From the NCBI GenBank assembly GCA_023388385.1, contig JAEWGK010000239.1, positions 1 through 22,742 of the forward strand: a stretch of 22,742 bases of DNA, read 5' to 3'. Both the position numbers and the translations under genes were made by a program. The DNA comes from Actinomycetes bacterium. Its GTDB lineage: Bacteria; Actinomycetota; Actinomycetes; Mycobacteriales; Mycobacteriaceae. Below, in pieces: positions 1-7,584 of the stretch (position 1 is the first letter of the stretch; each line of letters opens with the position of its first letter). The notes below the pieces were generated by a model. That model made no database searches, was not told the DNA's origin, and saw only the letters and a list, made by a program, of their open reading frames with translations.

Positions 1-59
1 CCGGCCGAATCCCCGTCGTCGACGGGGCCGAGGGGCAGGAAGTAGGCGGGTGCGTTCAT
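1..59 (-). CDS. 5' end of a leftward gene, function unknown (partial)
   Basis: Read on the minus strand from the ATG at 59–57, the frame is open to the window edge and gives MNAPAYFLPLGPVDDGDSAG. Only about 19 codons are present, so no domain can be named. The opening resembles the start of some actinobacterial acyl-CoA thioesterase-like proteins (a Tyr-Phe/Tyr, Pro-Leu-Gly opening), but this is a weak recollection and not an assignment. Support for a real gene comes from a TACCCT hexamer on the same strand, seven bases upstream of the ATG, the same leaderless layout seen at eight other starts in the window. The gene is divergent from the HAD phosphatase gene. Confidence 0.5.
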   Translation of the reverse strand, partial: MNAPAYFLPLGPVDDGDSA

Positions 60-66
60 GGACGAA

Positions 67-72
67 AGGGTA
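67..72 (-). promoter_or_regulatory. -10 box, leaderless promoter of the leftward partial gene
   Basis: TACCCT on the minus strand ends seven bases before the ATG at 59. The first base of the start codon would therefore be at about +1. No Shine-Dalgarno sequence is visible between the box and the start. No convincing -35 element is seen, which is common in GC-rich actinobacteria. Confidence 0.45.
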
Positions 73-251
73 GCGCCGCGGGCGTGCCGCACGGCCGGAT
101 TCGCCACGGCGGGGGTAATCCCGGCCGTCCGCGACACGCTCCCGGCGCGCCCCGCGAGTCGCCGACACCGTGCCCGCCGACCGCTCCGGCGCCACGCTGC
201 GGCCATCCACGCCGGGGCGATCCCGGGCCGGGCGGGCACCGGGGCCTCCGG

Positions 252-257
252 TAAGTT
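252..257 (+). promoter_or_regulatory. -10 box, leaderless promoter of the HAD phosphatase
   Basis: TAAGTT is followed by seven bases and then the GTG at 265, which opens the frame reading [11 protein letters not shown]. The spacing matches the other leaderless starts in the window. It favours GTG 265 over ATG 259 or ATG 268, although the three differ by at most three residues. Confidence 0.4.
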
Positions 258-264
258 CATGCAC

Positions 265-975
265 GTGATGAAGGCGATCCTGTGGGACATGGACGGAACA
301 CTCGTCGATACCGAGCCGCTGTGGGAGCGTGCCGGCAACCGGCTGGCCCACGAGCTCGGGGCGGCGCCGGGGACGGAGCTGTCGCCCGGGGCACGGCAGC
401 GCACCATCGGCGGCTCCGGCCCGAACACCGTCCAGGTCATCGCGGAATACATCGGCGTGGAGCTGGACGACGGCCAGGTCGCCGCCGCCGTCGATCTCCT
501 CTTCGAGCTGTTCACCGATGAGATGCGCGCCGGCAGCGCCCCCATGCAGCCGGGCACCGCCTCGCTGCTGCGCGAGACCCGCGACGCCGGGTTCCCGTCC
601 ATCCTGGTGACCAACACGGTGCGGAGCCTGGCCGGGGAGGGCATCGCCGTCATCGGCCACGACCTGTTCACCGCAACGCTGTGCGGTGACGAGGTCCCCG
701 CCGGCAAACCCGCCCCGGACATCTACCTGCGCGCCGCGGAGATCGCCGGCGTCGCCCCGGATGACTGCCTGGCCGTCGAGGACAGCCTCACCGGTACCGC
801 GGCCGCCGTCGCCGCGGGCTGCCGCGTCCTGGCCGTCCCACCGGGGGACCACGGGGAGGTCGCAGACGGCGCCACGCGCCTGGCGGAACTCACGGGCCGC
901 GCGGACCTCGGGGGCATGACGCTGGCGGATCTCGCGGACCTGCACGCCCGGCTCGGGGGTGGGGTCGCGCGCTGA
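265..975 (+). CDS. HAD-superfamily phosphatase (beta-phosphoglucomutase-like)
   Basis: This is a 236-residue cytoplasmic phosphohydrolase of the haloacid dehalogenase superfamily. All four HAD motifs are visible. Motif I is [10 protein letters not shown], with nucleophile Asp8 and acid/base Asp10. Motif II is the Thr of LVTNT (about 116). Motif III is the Lys of GKPAPDIY (148). Motif IV is AVEDS (Glu172, Asp173) and binds Mg2+. The segment between motifs I and II (about 20–95) is the helical C1 cap of the beta-PGM/phosphoglycolate phosphatase group. The frame stays open back to 58, but that extension is Arg/Ala-rich and covers the divergent promoter region, so it was rejected. The start is placed at GTG 265 because of the -10 box; ATG 259 or 268 are alternatives. 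The substrate cannot be read from the sequence. The gene lies just upstream of hisE, but a link to histidine synthesis is only a guess. Confidence 0.85.
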   Translation: MMKAILWDMDGTLVDTEPLWERAGNRLAHELGAAPGTELSPGARQRTIGGSGPNTVQVIAEYIGVELDDGQVAAAVDLLFELFTDEMRAGSAPMQPGTASLLRETRDAGFPSILVTNTVRSLAGEGIAVIGHDLFTATLCGDEVPAGKPAPDIYLRAAEIAGVAPDDCLAVEDSLTGTAAAVAAGCRVLAVPPGDHGEVADGATRLAELTGRADLGGMTLADLADLHARLGGGVAR

Positions 976-1002
976 CGCCGCCGTCCCCGGCGCCCGGCGC
1001 AC

Positions 1003-1041
1003 CGCGGCCCGAGGCCACGCGGCCCGAGGCCACGCGGTCCG
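1003..1041 (+). repeat. 15-bp tandem repeat upstream of hisE
   Basis: Two perfect tandem copies of CGCGGCCCGAGGCCA occupy 1003–1017 and 1018–1032. A partial third copy with one change (CGCGGTCCG) runs from 1033 to 1041. Each full unit contains GGCC-CGA-GGCC and can fold as a small hairpin. The array fills much of the gap between the HAD gene and the hisE promoter. Confidence 0.8.
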
Positions 1042-1057
1042 GCGGCGGGACGTGTGG

Positions 1058-1063
1058 AACAAT
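1058..1063 (+). promoter_or_regulatory. -10-like box, leaderless promoter of hisE
   Basis: AACAAT departs from TANNNT only at the first base. It is followed by seven bases and the GTG at 1071. It overlaps the alternative start ATG at 1062, which would not be translated if transcription begins at 1071. Confidence 0.4.
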
Positions 1064-1070
1064 GTCCCGC

Positions 1071-1334
1071 GTGAAGGACTTTGACACCCTGTACCAGGAG
1101 CTGCGCGCCCGGGCCGAGGAGCGCCCCGAGGGCTCGTCGACGGTGGAGATGCTCGACAAGGGCGTGCACGCCCAGGGCAAGAAAATTATGGAGGAGGCCG
1201 GCGAGGTCTGGCTCGCCGCCGAGTACCAGTCCGACGACGAGCTGGCGGAGGAAATCTCGCAGCTCATCTACTGGCTCCAGGTCATCATGGTCGGACGCGG
1301 GCTCACGCCCGAGGACGTCTACAAGTTCCTGTAA
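1071..1334 (+). CDS. hisE: HisE, phosphoribosyl-ATP pyrophosphatase
   Basis: HisE hydrolyses phosphoribosyl-ATP to phosphoribosyl-AMP and pyrophosphate, the second step of histidine synthesis. The protein is an all-alpha MazG-like enzyme. From GTG 1071 it has 87 residues ([11 protein letters not shown]...), the usual actinobacterial length. The metal-binding acidic helices are visible as [15 protein letters not shown] (about 37–51) and [14 protein letters not shown] (about 55–68). The C-terminal [11 protein letters not shown] is also typical. An ATG at 1062 would add only MSR. GTG is preferred because it gives the family length and sits seven bases after a -10-like box. A hairpin follows the stop codon immediately, and hisG begins 109 bases downstream on the same strand. 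Confidence 0.95.
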   Translation: MKDFDTLYQELRARAEERPEGSSTVEMLDKGVHAQGKKIMEEAGEVWLAAEYQSDDELAEEISQLIYWLQVIMVGRGLTPEDVYKFL

Positions 1335-1336
1335 GC

Positions 1337-1357
1337 GCGACCCCGCCGGAGGGTCGC
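1337..1357 (+). terminator. Hairpin directly after hisE (possible terminator or attenuator)
   Basis: GCGACCC at 1337–1343 pairs perfectly with GGGTCGC at 1351–1357 around a seven-base loop. It begins two bases after the hisE stop. No T-tract follows, so it is not a classical intrinsic terminator. It may reduce readthrough into hisG or protect the hisE 3' end. Confidence 0.35.
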
Positions 1358-1443
1358 CCCGCACCGTCGTCACGCACGAACCCCACCCCGCACCCAGCGC
1401 ACGAAAACGCCCCGACATCCCCGGAAGAGGAGAATCCCGCCCC

Positions 1444-2289
1444 ATGCTCCGCGTCGCCGTCCCCAACAAGGGCTCGCTGTCCGAGTCCGCCCTCGACATC
1501 CTCAAGGAGGCCGGCTACCCGGGCCGGGGGGACCACAAGCGCCTGACCGTGCGCGATGAGGACAACGGGCTCGAGTTCTTCTTCCTGCGCCCGAAGGACA
1601 TCCCGATCTACGTCGGCAACGGCCACCTGGACCTGGGCATCACGGGCCGCGACCTGGCCGGCGACTCCCTGGCCCCGGTGCAGGAGGTGCTCACCCTCGG
1701 CTTCGGCGCCTCGACGTTCCGGTACGCCGCCCCGGCGAACGAAGAGTGGTCCATCGCGACCCTGGAGGGCAAGCGCATCGCAACCTCGTACCCGAACCTG
1801 GTGCGCAAGGACCTGAAAAAGCGCGGCATCTCCGCCGAGGTCATCCGCCTGGATGGCGCGGTGGAGATCTCCATCCGCCTGGGAGTGGCCGACGTCATCG
1901 CGGACGTCGTCTCCACCGGGCGCACGCTGCGCCAGCAGGGACTCGCCCCGTTCGGCGAGCCACTGGTGGCCTCCGAGGCCATTGTCGTCGCGCACGAGGA
2001 CCGCGAGCTGGGGGAGGACGCGATGGTGTTCCTCAACCGCCTCACCGGCATCCTGCACGCGAAGAACTACGTGATGCTCGACTACAACATCACCCGCGAG
2101 GGCCTCGCCGAGGCCACGAAGCTCACCCCGGGCCTGTCCAGCCCCACCGTCTCCCCGCTGGCGGAGGACAACTGGGTCGCCGTCCGCGCGATGGTGCCGC
2201 GGAAGAAGGCGAACCCGATCATGGACGAACTGGCGAAGCTCGGCGCCCAGGCCATCCTGGCCTCCGACATCCGCATCGCGCGCATCTGA
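1444..2289 (+). CDS. hisG: HisG, ATP phosphoribosyltransferase (long form)
   Basis: HisG condenses ATP with PRPP to phosphoribosyl-ATP, the first and feedback-controlled step of histidine synthesis. The 281-residue length is that of the long, hexameric form. Residues about 1–205 are the two catalytic lobes. They begin [13 protein letters not shown] and include DLGITGRDL and the PRPP-loop segment [16 protein letters not shown] (about 147–162). Residues about 210–281 form the ACT-like regulatory domain that binds histidine ([19 protein letters not shown], then [15 protein letters not shown]). The RBS GAGGAG lies about 11 bases before the ATG. The protein is intact and typical. hisE lies 109 bases upstream, with a hairpin between, so the two may be only partly co-transcribed. 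Confidence 0.97.
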   Translation: MLRVAVPNKGSLSESALDILKEAGYPGRGDHKRLTVRDEDNGLEFFFLRPKDIPIYVGNGHLDLGITGRDLAGDSLAPVQEVLTLGFGASTFRYAAPANEEWSIATLEGKRIATSYPNLVRKDLKKRGISAEVIRLDGAVEISIRLGVADVIADVVSTGRTLRQQGLAPFGEPLVASEAIVVAHEDRELGEDAMVFLNRLTGILHAKNYVMLDYNITREGLAEATKLTPGLSSPTVSPLAEDNWVAVRAMVPRKKANPIMDELAKLGAQAILASDIRIARI

Positions 2290-2359
2290 CGGGCCCGAGC
2301 GCACCGGTGCCCGCCGTCTGCGGCACCCGGCGCACAGCCGCGCGCGTCGTCCGCCCCCG

Positions 2360-2404
2360 GCCGCCCCTCCCTCCGGAAGGGCCGGCTGGGGCGGCGTTCG
2401 TTTT
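2360..2404 (+). terminator. Intrinsic-terminator-like hairpin after hisG
   Basis: GCCGCCCC at 2360–2367 pairs perfectly with GGGGCGGC at 2388–2395. An inner CCCT/AGGG pair can form within the loop. A T-rich run (GTTCGTTTT) follows to 2404. It lies about 70 bases after the hisG stop and just before the aspA promoter, as expected for separate units. Confidence 0.55.
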
Positions 2405-2411
2405 CGGTGGC

Positions 2412-2417
2412 TAACCT
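2412..2417 (+). promoter_or_regulatory. Candidate -10 box of aspA
   Basis: TAACCT lies within GGCTAACCTGGGA, closely resembling the GGCTACCCTGGGA around the M24 peptidase promoter at 18522. Transcription would begin near 2424 and give a leader of roughly 75 bases. This transcript has a leader and a Shine-Dalgarno site, unlike the leaderless units. Confidence 0.45.
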
Positions 2418-2500
2418 GGGAGTGCCGGGGTCGCCCCCGTCCGCCCGCCGGGCGACACCCGGGCAGCGGCGAGCCCCGGCGACGACCCACGAGGACGCGC

Positions 2501-3997
2501 ATGACCCCCACCACCCGCACCGAAACCGACCTGCTGGGCTCCAGGGAGGTGCCGGCCGACGCCTATTACGGCGTGCACACCCTCCGCGCCCGGGAGAACT
2601 TCCCCATCTCGCGCACGACGGTCAACGACCTGCCGCACCTCATCCGCGGCATGGTGATGGTGAAGAAGGCGACGGCGATGGCGAACCGCCGCGTGCACAC
2701 CATCCCGGGCGACGTCGCCGACGCGATCATCCACGCCTGCGACGAGGTCCTGGAGCACGGCCGCTGCATGGACCAGTTCCCCATCGACGTCTTCCAGGGC
2801 GGCGCGGGCACGTCGGTGAACATGAACACCAACGAGGTCATCGCGAACCTGGCGCTGGAGCACATGGGCTTCGCCAAGGGCCGGTACGACGTCGTCAACC
2901 CCAACGACGACGTCAACCAGTGCCAGTCAACGAACGACGCGTACCCGACGGGCCTGCGCCTGGCGCTGCACATGGCCGCGCAGGGTCTCATCGTGAAGCT
3001 CGACCTGCTGGAGGCGGAGCTGCACGAGAAGGGCGACGAGTTCAACGACATCATCAAGATGGGCCGCACGCAGCTGCAGGACGCGGTGCCGATGTCGCTG
3101 GGCCAGGAGTTCCACGCATTCGGCAACAACTTGTCGGAGGAGAGGGAGCGCATCGCGCGATCCGCGGACCGGCTGCTGGAGATGAACCTCGGCGCCACCG
3201 CGATCGGCACCGGCGTCAACGCGCCGTCGGGCTACCGGGAGGCGGTCATCCAGGCGCTGCGCGAGGTCTCGGGCCTGCCCGTGTCGTCGGCCCGCGACCT
3301 CGTGGAGGCGACGAGCGACACCGGCGCGTACGTCAACACGCACGCGACGCTGAAGCGCACGGCGATGAAGCTGTCGAAAACGTGCAACGACCTGCGCCTG
3401 CTGTCGTCCGGCCCGCGGGCGGGACTCAACGAGATCAACCTGCCGGAGTTGCAGGCCGGCTCGTCGATCATGCCCGCGAAGGTCAATCCGGTCATCCCCG
3501 AGGTGGTCAACCAGGCCTGTTTCAAGGTCTTCGGCAACGACCTGACGGTGTCGATGGCGGCGGAGGCCGGCCAGCTGCAGCTGAACGTCATGGAGCCGGT
3601 CATCGCGCAGTGCCTGTTCGAGACCATCAGCCTGCTGTCCAACGCCGCCGACGTGCTGCGCACGCGGTGCGTCACCGGCATCACGGCCAACGCGGACGTG
3701 TGCCGCGGGTACGTGGAGAACTCCATCGGCATCATCACGTACCTCAACCCGATCATCGGCCACGCCGCCGGCGATCGCATCGGCAAGGAGGCCGCGCGCA
3801 CCGGCCGCTCCGTCCGCGAGCTCATCCTCGAGGAGGGCCTGCTGGACGAGGCCCAACTGGACCGCATCCTGTCCACCGACAACCTCATGCACCCGGAGTA
3901 CCTGGGCACCCGCTACGTCGACGGACGCACCCGCCTGCAGGAGCTGGGCCTGGAGGGCATGGCCGCCGAGGACGCGGATCCGGGCGCCGGCCAGTAG
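2501..3997 (+). CDS. aspA: AspA, aspartate ammonia-lyase
   Basis: Aspartase reversibly deaminates L-aspartate to fumarate and ammonia. It belongs to the aspartase/fumarase superfamily and works as a tetramer in the cytoplasm. The protein has 498 residues. The three conserved regions are present: [10 protein letters not shown] (about 104–113), [10 protein letters not shown] (about 188–197), and the signature [11 protein letters not shown] (320–330), the mobile loop with the catalytic Ser. QSTNDAYPT (142–150) is also conserved. The aspartase reading is favoured over fumarase by the [20 protein letters not shown] opening. The start has a good RBS (GAGGA, six bases before the ATG). Synteny of aspA beside hisG is known in corynebacteria. 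It converges on the nuclease gene with a 42-base gap. Confidence 0.93.
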   Translation: MTPTTRTETDLLGSREVPADAYYGVHTLRARENFPISRTTVNDLPHLIRGMVMVKKATAMANRRVHTIPGDVADAIIHACDEVLEHGRCMDQFPIDVFQGGAGTSVNMNTNEVIANLALEHMGFAKGRYDVVNPNDDVNQCQSTNDAYPTGLRLALHMAAQGLIVKLDLLEAELHEKGDEFNDIIKMGRTQLQDAVPMSLGQEFHAFGNNLSEERERIARSADRLLEMNLGATAIGTGVNAPSGYREAVIQALREVSGLPVSSARDLVEATSDTGAYVNTHATLKRTAMKLSKTCNDLRLLSSGPRAGLNEINLPELQAGSSIMPAKVNPVIPEVVNQACFKVFGNDLTVSMAAEAGQLQLNVMEPVIAQCLFETISLLSNAADVLRTRCVTGITANADVCRGYVENSIGIITYLNPIIGHAAGDRIGKEAARTGRSVRELILEEGLLDEAQLDRILSTDNLMHPEYLGTRYVDGRTRLQELGLEGMAAEDADPGAGQ

Positions 3998-4039
3998 CGC
4001 GTCAGCGCGTCCCGGCGGCGGCGTGCCCGGCGCGTTCGG

Positions 4040-4861
4040 TCAGTCCCCGTACGCGCCCGGCCAGCCCGGGTACTCCGGCGGGGTGCCGCCGTGGGCCGGG
4101 CAGTAGTCGTCGCGGTAGGAGCACCACCCGCAGAGCTTCGAGGTGCGCGGCGCGAAGTCGCCGAACTCACCGTCTCGGACGATGTCGGCCCACAGCTGCG
4201 ACAGCTCGACCTGGAACCGCTCCAGTTCGCGGGCGTCGGGGACGTGGACGAGATCGTCGGCGACCTTGAGGTACATCAGGCGCAGCTGATCGGGGATGCG
4301 ACCGGTGAGCCGCCAGTAGACCAGCGCGTAGAAGCGCATCTGGAACATCGCCTCGTCCTGGAATCGCGGCGAGGGCTTCCTGCCCGTCTTGTAGTCGACG
4401 ATGCGGACCTCGCCGGTGGGGGCGACGTCGATGCGGTCGATGAAGCCGCGGGCGGGCACGTCGCCGAGGCGAATCTGGACGAAGCGCTCGAGCTCGGCGG
4501 CGTCGAAGCCGGCCGGGTTCTCCAGCATGAAGTAGCCCTTGAGCAGGCTGCGGCACTCGACGAGGAATCCGTACAGCTCGTCCTCGGGGACGAGGTCGGC
4601 GAGTTCCGAGTCCGCGTCGCACATGCGGGCCCATTCCGGCTTGAGCATGAGGACGGAGCCCGGATAGGTCCGCTCCTCCCGCGGCAGGCCGTGCATCCGC
4701 TCCAACACGGCGTGGACGAGGGTGCCCTTCACCTGCGCGACGGTCTTCGGCTCCGGCAGCCGATCGATGGCCCGGAACCGGTACTTCAGCGGGCACTGCC
4801 GGTAGTCGTTGGCGCGGGAGGGGGAGAGGGCGAGCTTCGTGCGGCTGGAGGCGTCGGGCAT
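4040..4861 (-). CDS. RecB-family (Cas4/AddB-like) PD-(D/E)XK nuclease with probable 4Fe-4S site
   Basis: This is a 273-residue single-domain nuclease, homologous in position and type to mycobacterial Rv2119. The nuclease core is visible as GTLVHAVLE (His50), GFIDRID (Asp142) and EVRIVDYKTGR (Asp156, Lys158), followed by the QMRFYALVY helix. Cys23 (RQCPLKYRF) and the C-terminal cluster CGWCSYRDDYCP (Cys244, Cys247, Cys254) match the four-Cys iron-sulfur clasp of AddB, Cas4 and related nucleases. No helicase motifs are present. The frame extends upstream to 5095, but that part overlaps trmI. ATG 4861 is chosen because it has a TACGCT box eight bases upstream and family-like N-terminal sequence (SRANDYRQCPLKYRF). 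The role is unknown; DNA repair or processing is an inference from the family. Confidence 0.88.
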   Translation of the reverse strand: MPDASSRTKLALSPSRANDYRQCPLKYRFRAIDRLPEPKTVAQVKGTLVHAVLERMHGLPREERTYPGSVLMLKPEWARMCDADSELADLVPEDELYGFLVECRSLLKGYFMLENPAGFDAAELERFVQIRLGDVPARGFIDRIDVAPTGEVRIVDYKTGRKPSPRFQDEAMFQMRFYALVYWRLTGRIPDQLRLMYLKVADDLVHVPDARELERFQVELSQLWADIVRDGEFGDFAPRTSKLCGWCSYRDDYCPAHGGTPPEYPGWPGAYGD

Positions 4862-4864
4862 AAT
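4859..4864 (+). promoter_or_regulatory. Candidate -10 box of trmI
   Basis: CATAAT differs from TATAAT at one base. A weak -35 (TTCGTG, 4836–4841) lies 17 bases upstream. The box overlaps the start codon of the divergent nuclease gene. Transcription would begin near 4871, leaving a leader of about 45 bases with the trmI RBS. Confidence 0.35.
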
Positions 4865-4869
4865 CACCC

Positions 4870-4875
4870 AGCGTA
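4870..4875 (-). promoter_or_regulatory. -10 box, leaderless promoter of the RecB-like nuclease
   Basis: TACGCT on the minus strand is followed by eight bases and the ATG at 4861. No strong Shine-Dalgarno site is seen. The box overlaps the predicted 5' leader of trmI on the other strand. Confidence 0.45.
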
Positions 4876-4916
4876 ACGGGGAGGGGATCAACCGACGAGG
4901 GAAGGCGGGCCATCTC

Positions 4917-5756
4917 ATGGCGCACAGCGGACCGTTCCAGGTGGGCGACCGCGTCCAGCTGACCGACGGCAAGGACCGGAAGTTCACCATCACGCTCGAG
5001 CCGGGCGCGCGGTTCTTCACCCATCGCGGGCCGATCGCGCACGACGACATCATCGGCTCGGAGGAGGGCACGACCGTCGAGTCCGGCGAGGGCACGACGT
5101 ACCTGTGTCAGCGCCACACCCTCATGGACTACGTGCTGTCCATGCCGCGCGGCGCCGCCGTCATCTACCCGAAGGACGCATCGCAGATCCTCGTCGAGGG
5201 CGACGTGTTCCCCGGTGCCCGGGTCCTCGAGGCCGGAGCCGGCTCCGGCGCGATGAGCCTGTACCTGCTGCGCGCCATCGGCCCGGAGGGCGAGCTCATC
5301 TCCTACGAGATCCGCGAGGACCATCTGGACCACGCCCGCCGCAACGTCGCGGAGTTCCACGGGGGCGAGGAGCCGGTTAACTGGAGCCCGCGCCTGGGCG
5401 ATGTGAAGGAGGTCACCGTCGACGACCTCGGCGGCCCCGTCGACCGCGTCCTGCTGGACATGCTGGAACCGTGGGAGTGCCTGGGCACCGCGAAGGACGT
5501 GCTGCGCCCCGGCGGCGTCCTCATCGGCTACGTCGCCACCGTCACCCAGCTGATGAAGGTCATGGAGGGCATCCGCGCGCTCGGCTGCTTCACGGAGCCG
5601 CGCGCGTGGGAGACCATCGTCCGCGACTGGCACGTCGTCGACTTGGCCGTGCGGCCCGTCCACCGGATGCAGGCCCACACCGCGTTCCTCATCGTCGCCC
5701 GCAGGCTCGCCGACGGCGTCCGCGCCCCGCGCCCGCAGCGCCGCAATCGGAGGTAG
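4917..5756 (+). CDS. trmI: TrmI, tRNA (adenine-58-N1)-methyltransferase
   Basis: TrmI methylates N1 of A58 in the T-loop of tRNA, using S-adenosylmethionine, as a homotetramer. The protein has 279 residues. An N-terminal beta domain (about 1–65: [34 protein letters not shown]) precedes a Rossmann methyltransferase fold. Motif I is [15 protein letters not shown] (103–117), the acidic SAM-ribose contact is Glu131 in YEIRED, and the catalytic-loop Asp is Asp181 in [33 protein letters not shown] lies near the C-terminus and is typical of bacterial TrmI. ATG 4917 is chosen over upstream in-frame starts because it follows a GAGGGAAGG purine run and begins the conserved domain. The gene is divergent from the nuclease, as Rv2118c is from Rv2119. 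The last seven codons lie in a repeat copied downstream. Confidence 0.94.
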   Translation: MAHSGPFQVGDRVQLTDGKDRKFTITLEPGARFFTHRGPIAHDDIIGSEEGTTVESGEGTTYLCQRHTLMDYVLSMPRGAAVIYPKDASQILVEGDVFPGARVLEAGAGSGAMSLYLLRAIGPEGELISYEIREDHLDHARRNVAEFHGGEEPVNWSPRLGDVKEVTVDDLGGPVDRVLLDMLEPWECLGTAKDVLRPGGVLIGYVATVTQLMKVMEGIRALGCFTEPRAWETIVRDWHVVDLAVRPVHRMQAHTAFLIVARRLADGVRAPRPQRRNRR

Positions 5757-5801
5757 GAGCCGCACCTGCGCAGCGCTCGCAGCGCCGCAATCGGAGGTGG
5801 G
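5729..5801 (+). repeat. Direct repeat pair spanning the trmI stop codon
   Basis: Two copies of a 29-base sequence lie at 5729–5757 and 5773–5801, offset by 44 bases, with two mismatches. Their cores (5734–5754 and 5778–5798) are identical over 21 bases and contain GCAGCGCCGCAATCGGAGG. The first copy encodes the last trmI residues and most of its stop codon. The second is in the gap before the mpa promoter. Confidence 0.85.
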
Positions 5802-5826
5802 CGCGTCGCCACGCCCCGCCCGTCGG

Positions 5827-5832
5827 TAGGGT
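5827..5832 (+). promoter_or_regulatory. -10 box, leaderless promoter of the mpa operon
   Basis: TAGGGT is followed by seven bases (TCAGTTC) and the ATG at 5840. No Shine-Dalgarno site is visible. This is probably the main promoter of mpa–dop–pup–pafA. Confidence 0.55.
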
Positions 5833-5839
5833 TCAGTTC

Positions 5840-7579
5840 ATGACCCTTCCGAGCGACGAGAACGGCCGGACCGGCGGAACCGGGGACGGCATGACCCGGG
5901 GCGGCGACGCCCCCTCGACCTCCGGCGGAGGCGGCGAGGACCTGGTCCGCCAGGCCAACGCGCGACACCGCGAGGCGCTGACCAACCTCCGCTCGGTGGA
6001 GCAGAAGAACCGCGTGCTGGCGGCGCGCAACGACAAGCTCGTCGCCGCGCTGCGCGAGTCCCGCGACCAGCTGGCCCGCCTGCAGCAGGACCTGGAGGAG
6101 ATGACGGCGCCGCCGTCGACCTACGGCATCTTCCTGGAGCCGGCGCCGGACGGCCGCAGCGCCGAGGTCTTCACCGGCAACCGCCGCATGCGGCTGCCCG
6201 TGCTGCGCTCCCTGCCGATGCGCGAGCTGCGCCCCGGCGCGCAGGTGCGCATCTCCGACGGCGCGCTCGTCGTCGAGGACTGCGGCTACCCGGACAGCGG
6301 CGACCTGGCCGTCGTCCGCGAGACGCTCGCCGACGGCGGCCGGGTCCTGGTCGCCGACCACCACGGCGACGAGTTCGTGGTGAAGCTCACCGCGGAGCTC
6401 ACCCCGCGCGCCGGCGACACGGTCCTCATCGACCGCCGCGCCGGCCACGCCTTCGAGGTCATCCCGAAGGCGGAGGTGGAAAACCTCGTGCTGGAGGAGG
6501 TGCCGGACGTCGAGTACTCCGACATCGGCGGCCTGTCCGACCAGATCGAGCAGATCCACGACGCGGTGGAGATGCCGTTCGTCCACCCGGAGCTCTACCA
6601 GGCCTACGATCTGCGGCCACCGAAGGGCGTGCTGCTCTACGGTCCGCCCGGCAACGGCAAGACGCTCATCGCCAAGGCCGTCGCCAACTCCCTCGCCCGC
6701 AAGATCGCGCTGTCGCGCGGATCGACGGAGGCGGAGGCGCGCCGGGCCCGTTCATACTTCCTCAACGTCAAGGGCCCGGAGCTGCTCAACAAATTCGTCG
6801 GCGAGACCGAGCGCCAGATCCGGCTCATCTTCGACCGTGCCCGCGACATCGCGGATGACGGCAGGCCCGTCATCGTCTTCTTCGACGAGATGGACTCCAT
6901 CTTCCGCACCCGCGGCTCCGGCGTGAGCTCCGACATGGAGAACACCGTCGTCCCGCAGCTGCTCAGCGAACTCGACGGCGTCGAGGGCCTGGAAAACGTC
7001 ATCGTCATCGGCGCGACGAACCGCGAGGAGATGATCGACCCGGCCATCCTGCGCCCGGGCCGCCTGGATGTGAAGATCCGCATCAACCGGCCGGACGAGC
7101 AGGCGGCGAAGGAGATCTTCGCCAAGTACCTCGTCCCCGAGCTGCCGTACGCGGAGGAGGAGCTCGCCGCCCACGGCGGGGACGCCTCCGCGGCCGCCGC
7201 CGACCTCATCGACCGCACGGTCGAGCGCATGTACGCGCGGACCGCGGACAACGAGTACGTCCGCATCCGCTACGCCGACGGCACCGACGAGATTCTGTAC
7301 TTCCGCGACGTCAACTCCGGCGCCATGATCGCCAACGTCGTCGACCGCGCGAAGAAGTACGCCATCAAGGACGTCATCGCCGACCGCCCCGGCGGCATCC
7401 GCGCGAGCCACCTGCTTGACGCGGTGCGCGAGGAGTTCCTGCAGAACGAGGACCTGCCGAACACGTCGAACCCCGACGAGTGGGCCCGAATCTCGGGCCG
7501 GCCGACGGGCCGCGTCGTCGACGTGCAGGTCATCCAGCACGACCGGGCGGCGGACGGCGCCGCGACCGAGGGGAAGTGA
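5840..7579 (+). CDS. mpa: Mpa/ARC, AAA+ ATPase of the pupylation system
   Basis: Mpa (called ARC in proteasome-lacking species) is a hexameric AAA+ unfoldase that recognises Pup on tagged proteins. The protein has 579 residues. Residues about 33–90 form the coiled coil that binds Pup ([20 protein letters not shown]). Two OB-like domains follow (about 92–205). The AAA+ module carries Walker A GPPGNGKT (268–275), Walker B IVFFDE (345–350), sensor-1 GATN (391–394) and RPGRLD (406–411). The C-terminus reads [10 protein letters not shown]. It lacks the Gln-Tyr-Leu tail with which mycobacterial Mpa docks on the 20S proteasome, in line with no prcBA in the locus. ATG 5840 is set by the TAGGGT box; the upstream frame overlaps trmI. 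The dop start is five bases after the stop. Confidence 0.95.
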   Translation: MTLPSDENGRTGGTGDGMTRGGDAPSTSGGGGEDLVRQANARHREALTNLRSVEQKNRVLAARNDKLVAALRESRDQLARLQQDLEEMTAPPSTYGIFLEPAPDGRSAEVFTGNRRMRLPVLRSLPMRELRPGAQVRISDGALVVEDCGYPDSGDLAVVRETLADGGRVLVADHHGDEFVVKLTAELTPRAGDTVLIDRRAGHAFEVIPKAEVENLVLEEVPDVEYSDIGGLSDQIEQIHDAVEMPFVHPELYQAYDLRPPKGVLLYGPPGNGKTLIAKAVANSLARKIALSRGSTEAEARRARSYFLNVKGPELLNKFVGETERQIRLIFDRARDIADDGRPVIVFFDEMDSIFRTRGSGVSSDMENTVVPQLLSELDGVEGLENVIVIGATNREEMIDPAILRPGRLDVKIRINRPDEQAAKEIFAKYLVPELPYAEEELAAHGGDASAAAADLIDRTVERMYARTADNEYVRIRYADGTDEILYFRDVNSGAMIANVVDRAKKYAIKDVIADRPGGIRASHLLDAVREEFLQNEDLPNTSNPDEWARISGRPTGRVVDVQVIQHDRAADGAATEGK

Positions 7580-7584
7580 CGCGC

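Noticed and set aside
58..264. N-terminal extension of the HAD phosphatase frame back to ATG 58
   Set aside because: The added sequence is Arg/Ala/Pro-rich with no HAD similarity, overlaps the start region of the divergent leftward gene, and precedes a -10 box at 252. It is better read as a 205-base intergenic promoter region.
2407..4269. 620-codon frame overlapping aspA
   Set aside because: It is out of frame with aspA, Arg/His/Gly-rich and without domains; aspA carries the family signature.
4167..5765. 532-codon minus-strand frame across the nuclease and trmI
   Set aside because: It is in a different frame from the nuclease, has shadow-like composition and runs antisense to trmI.
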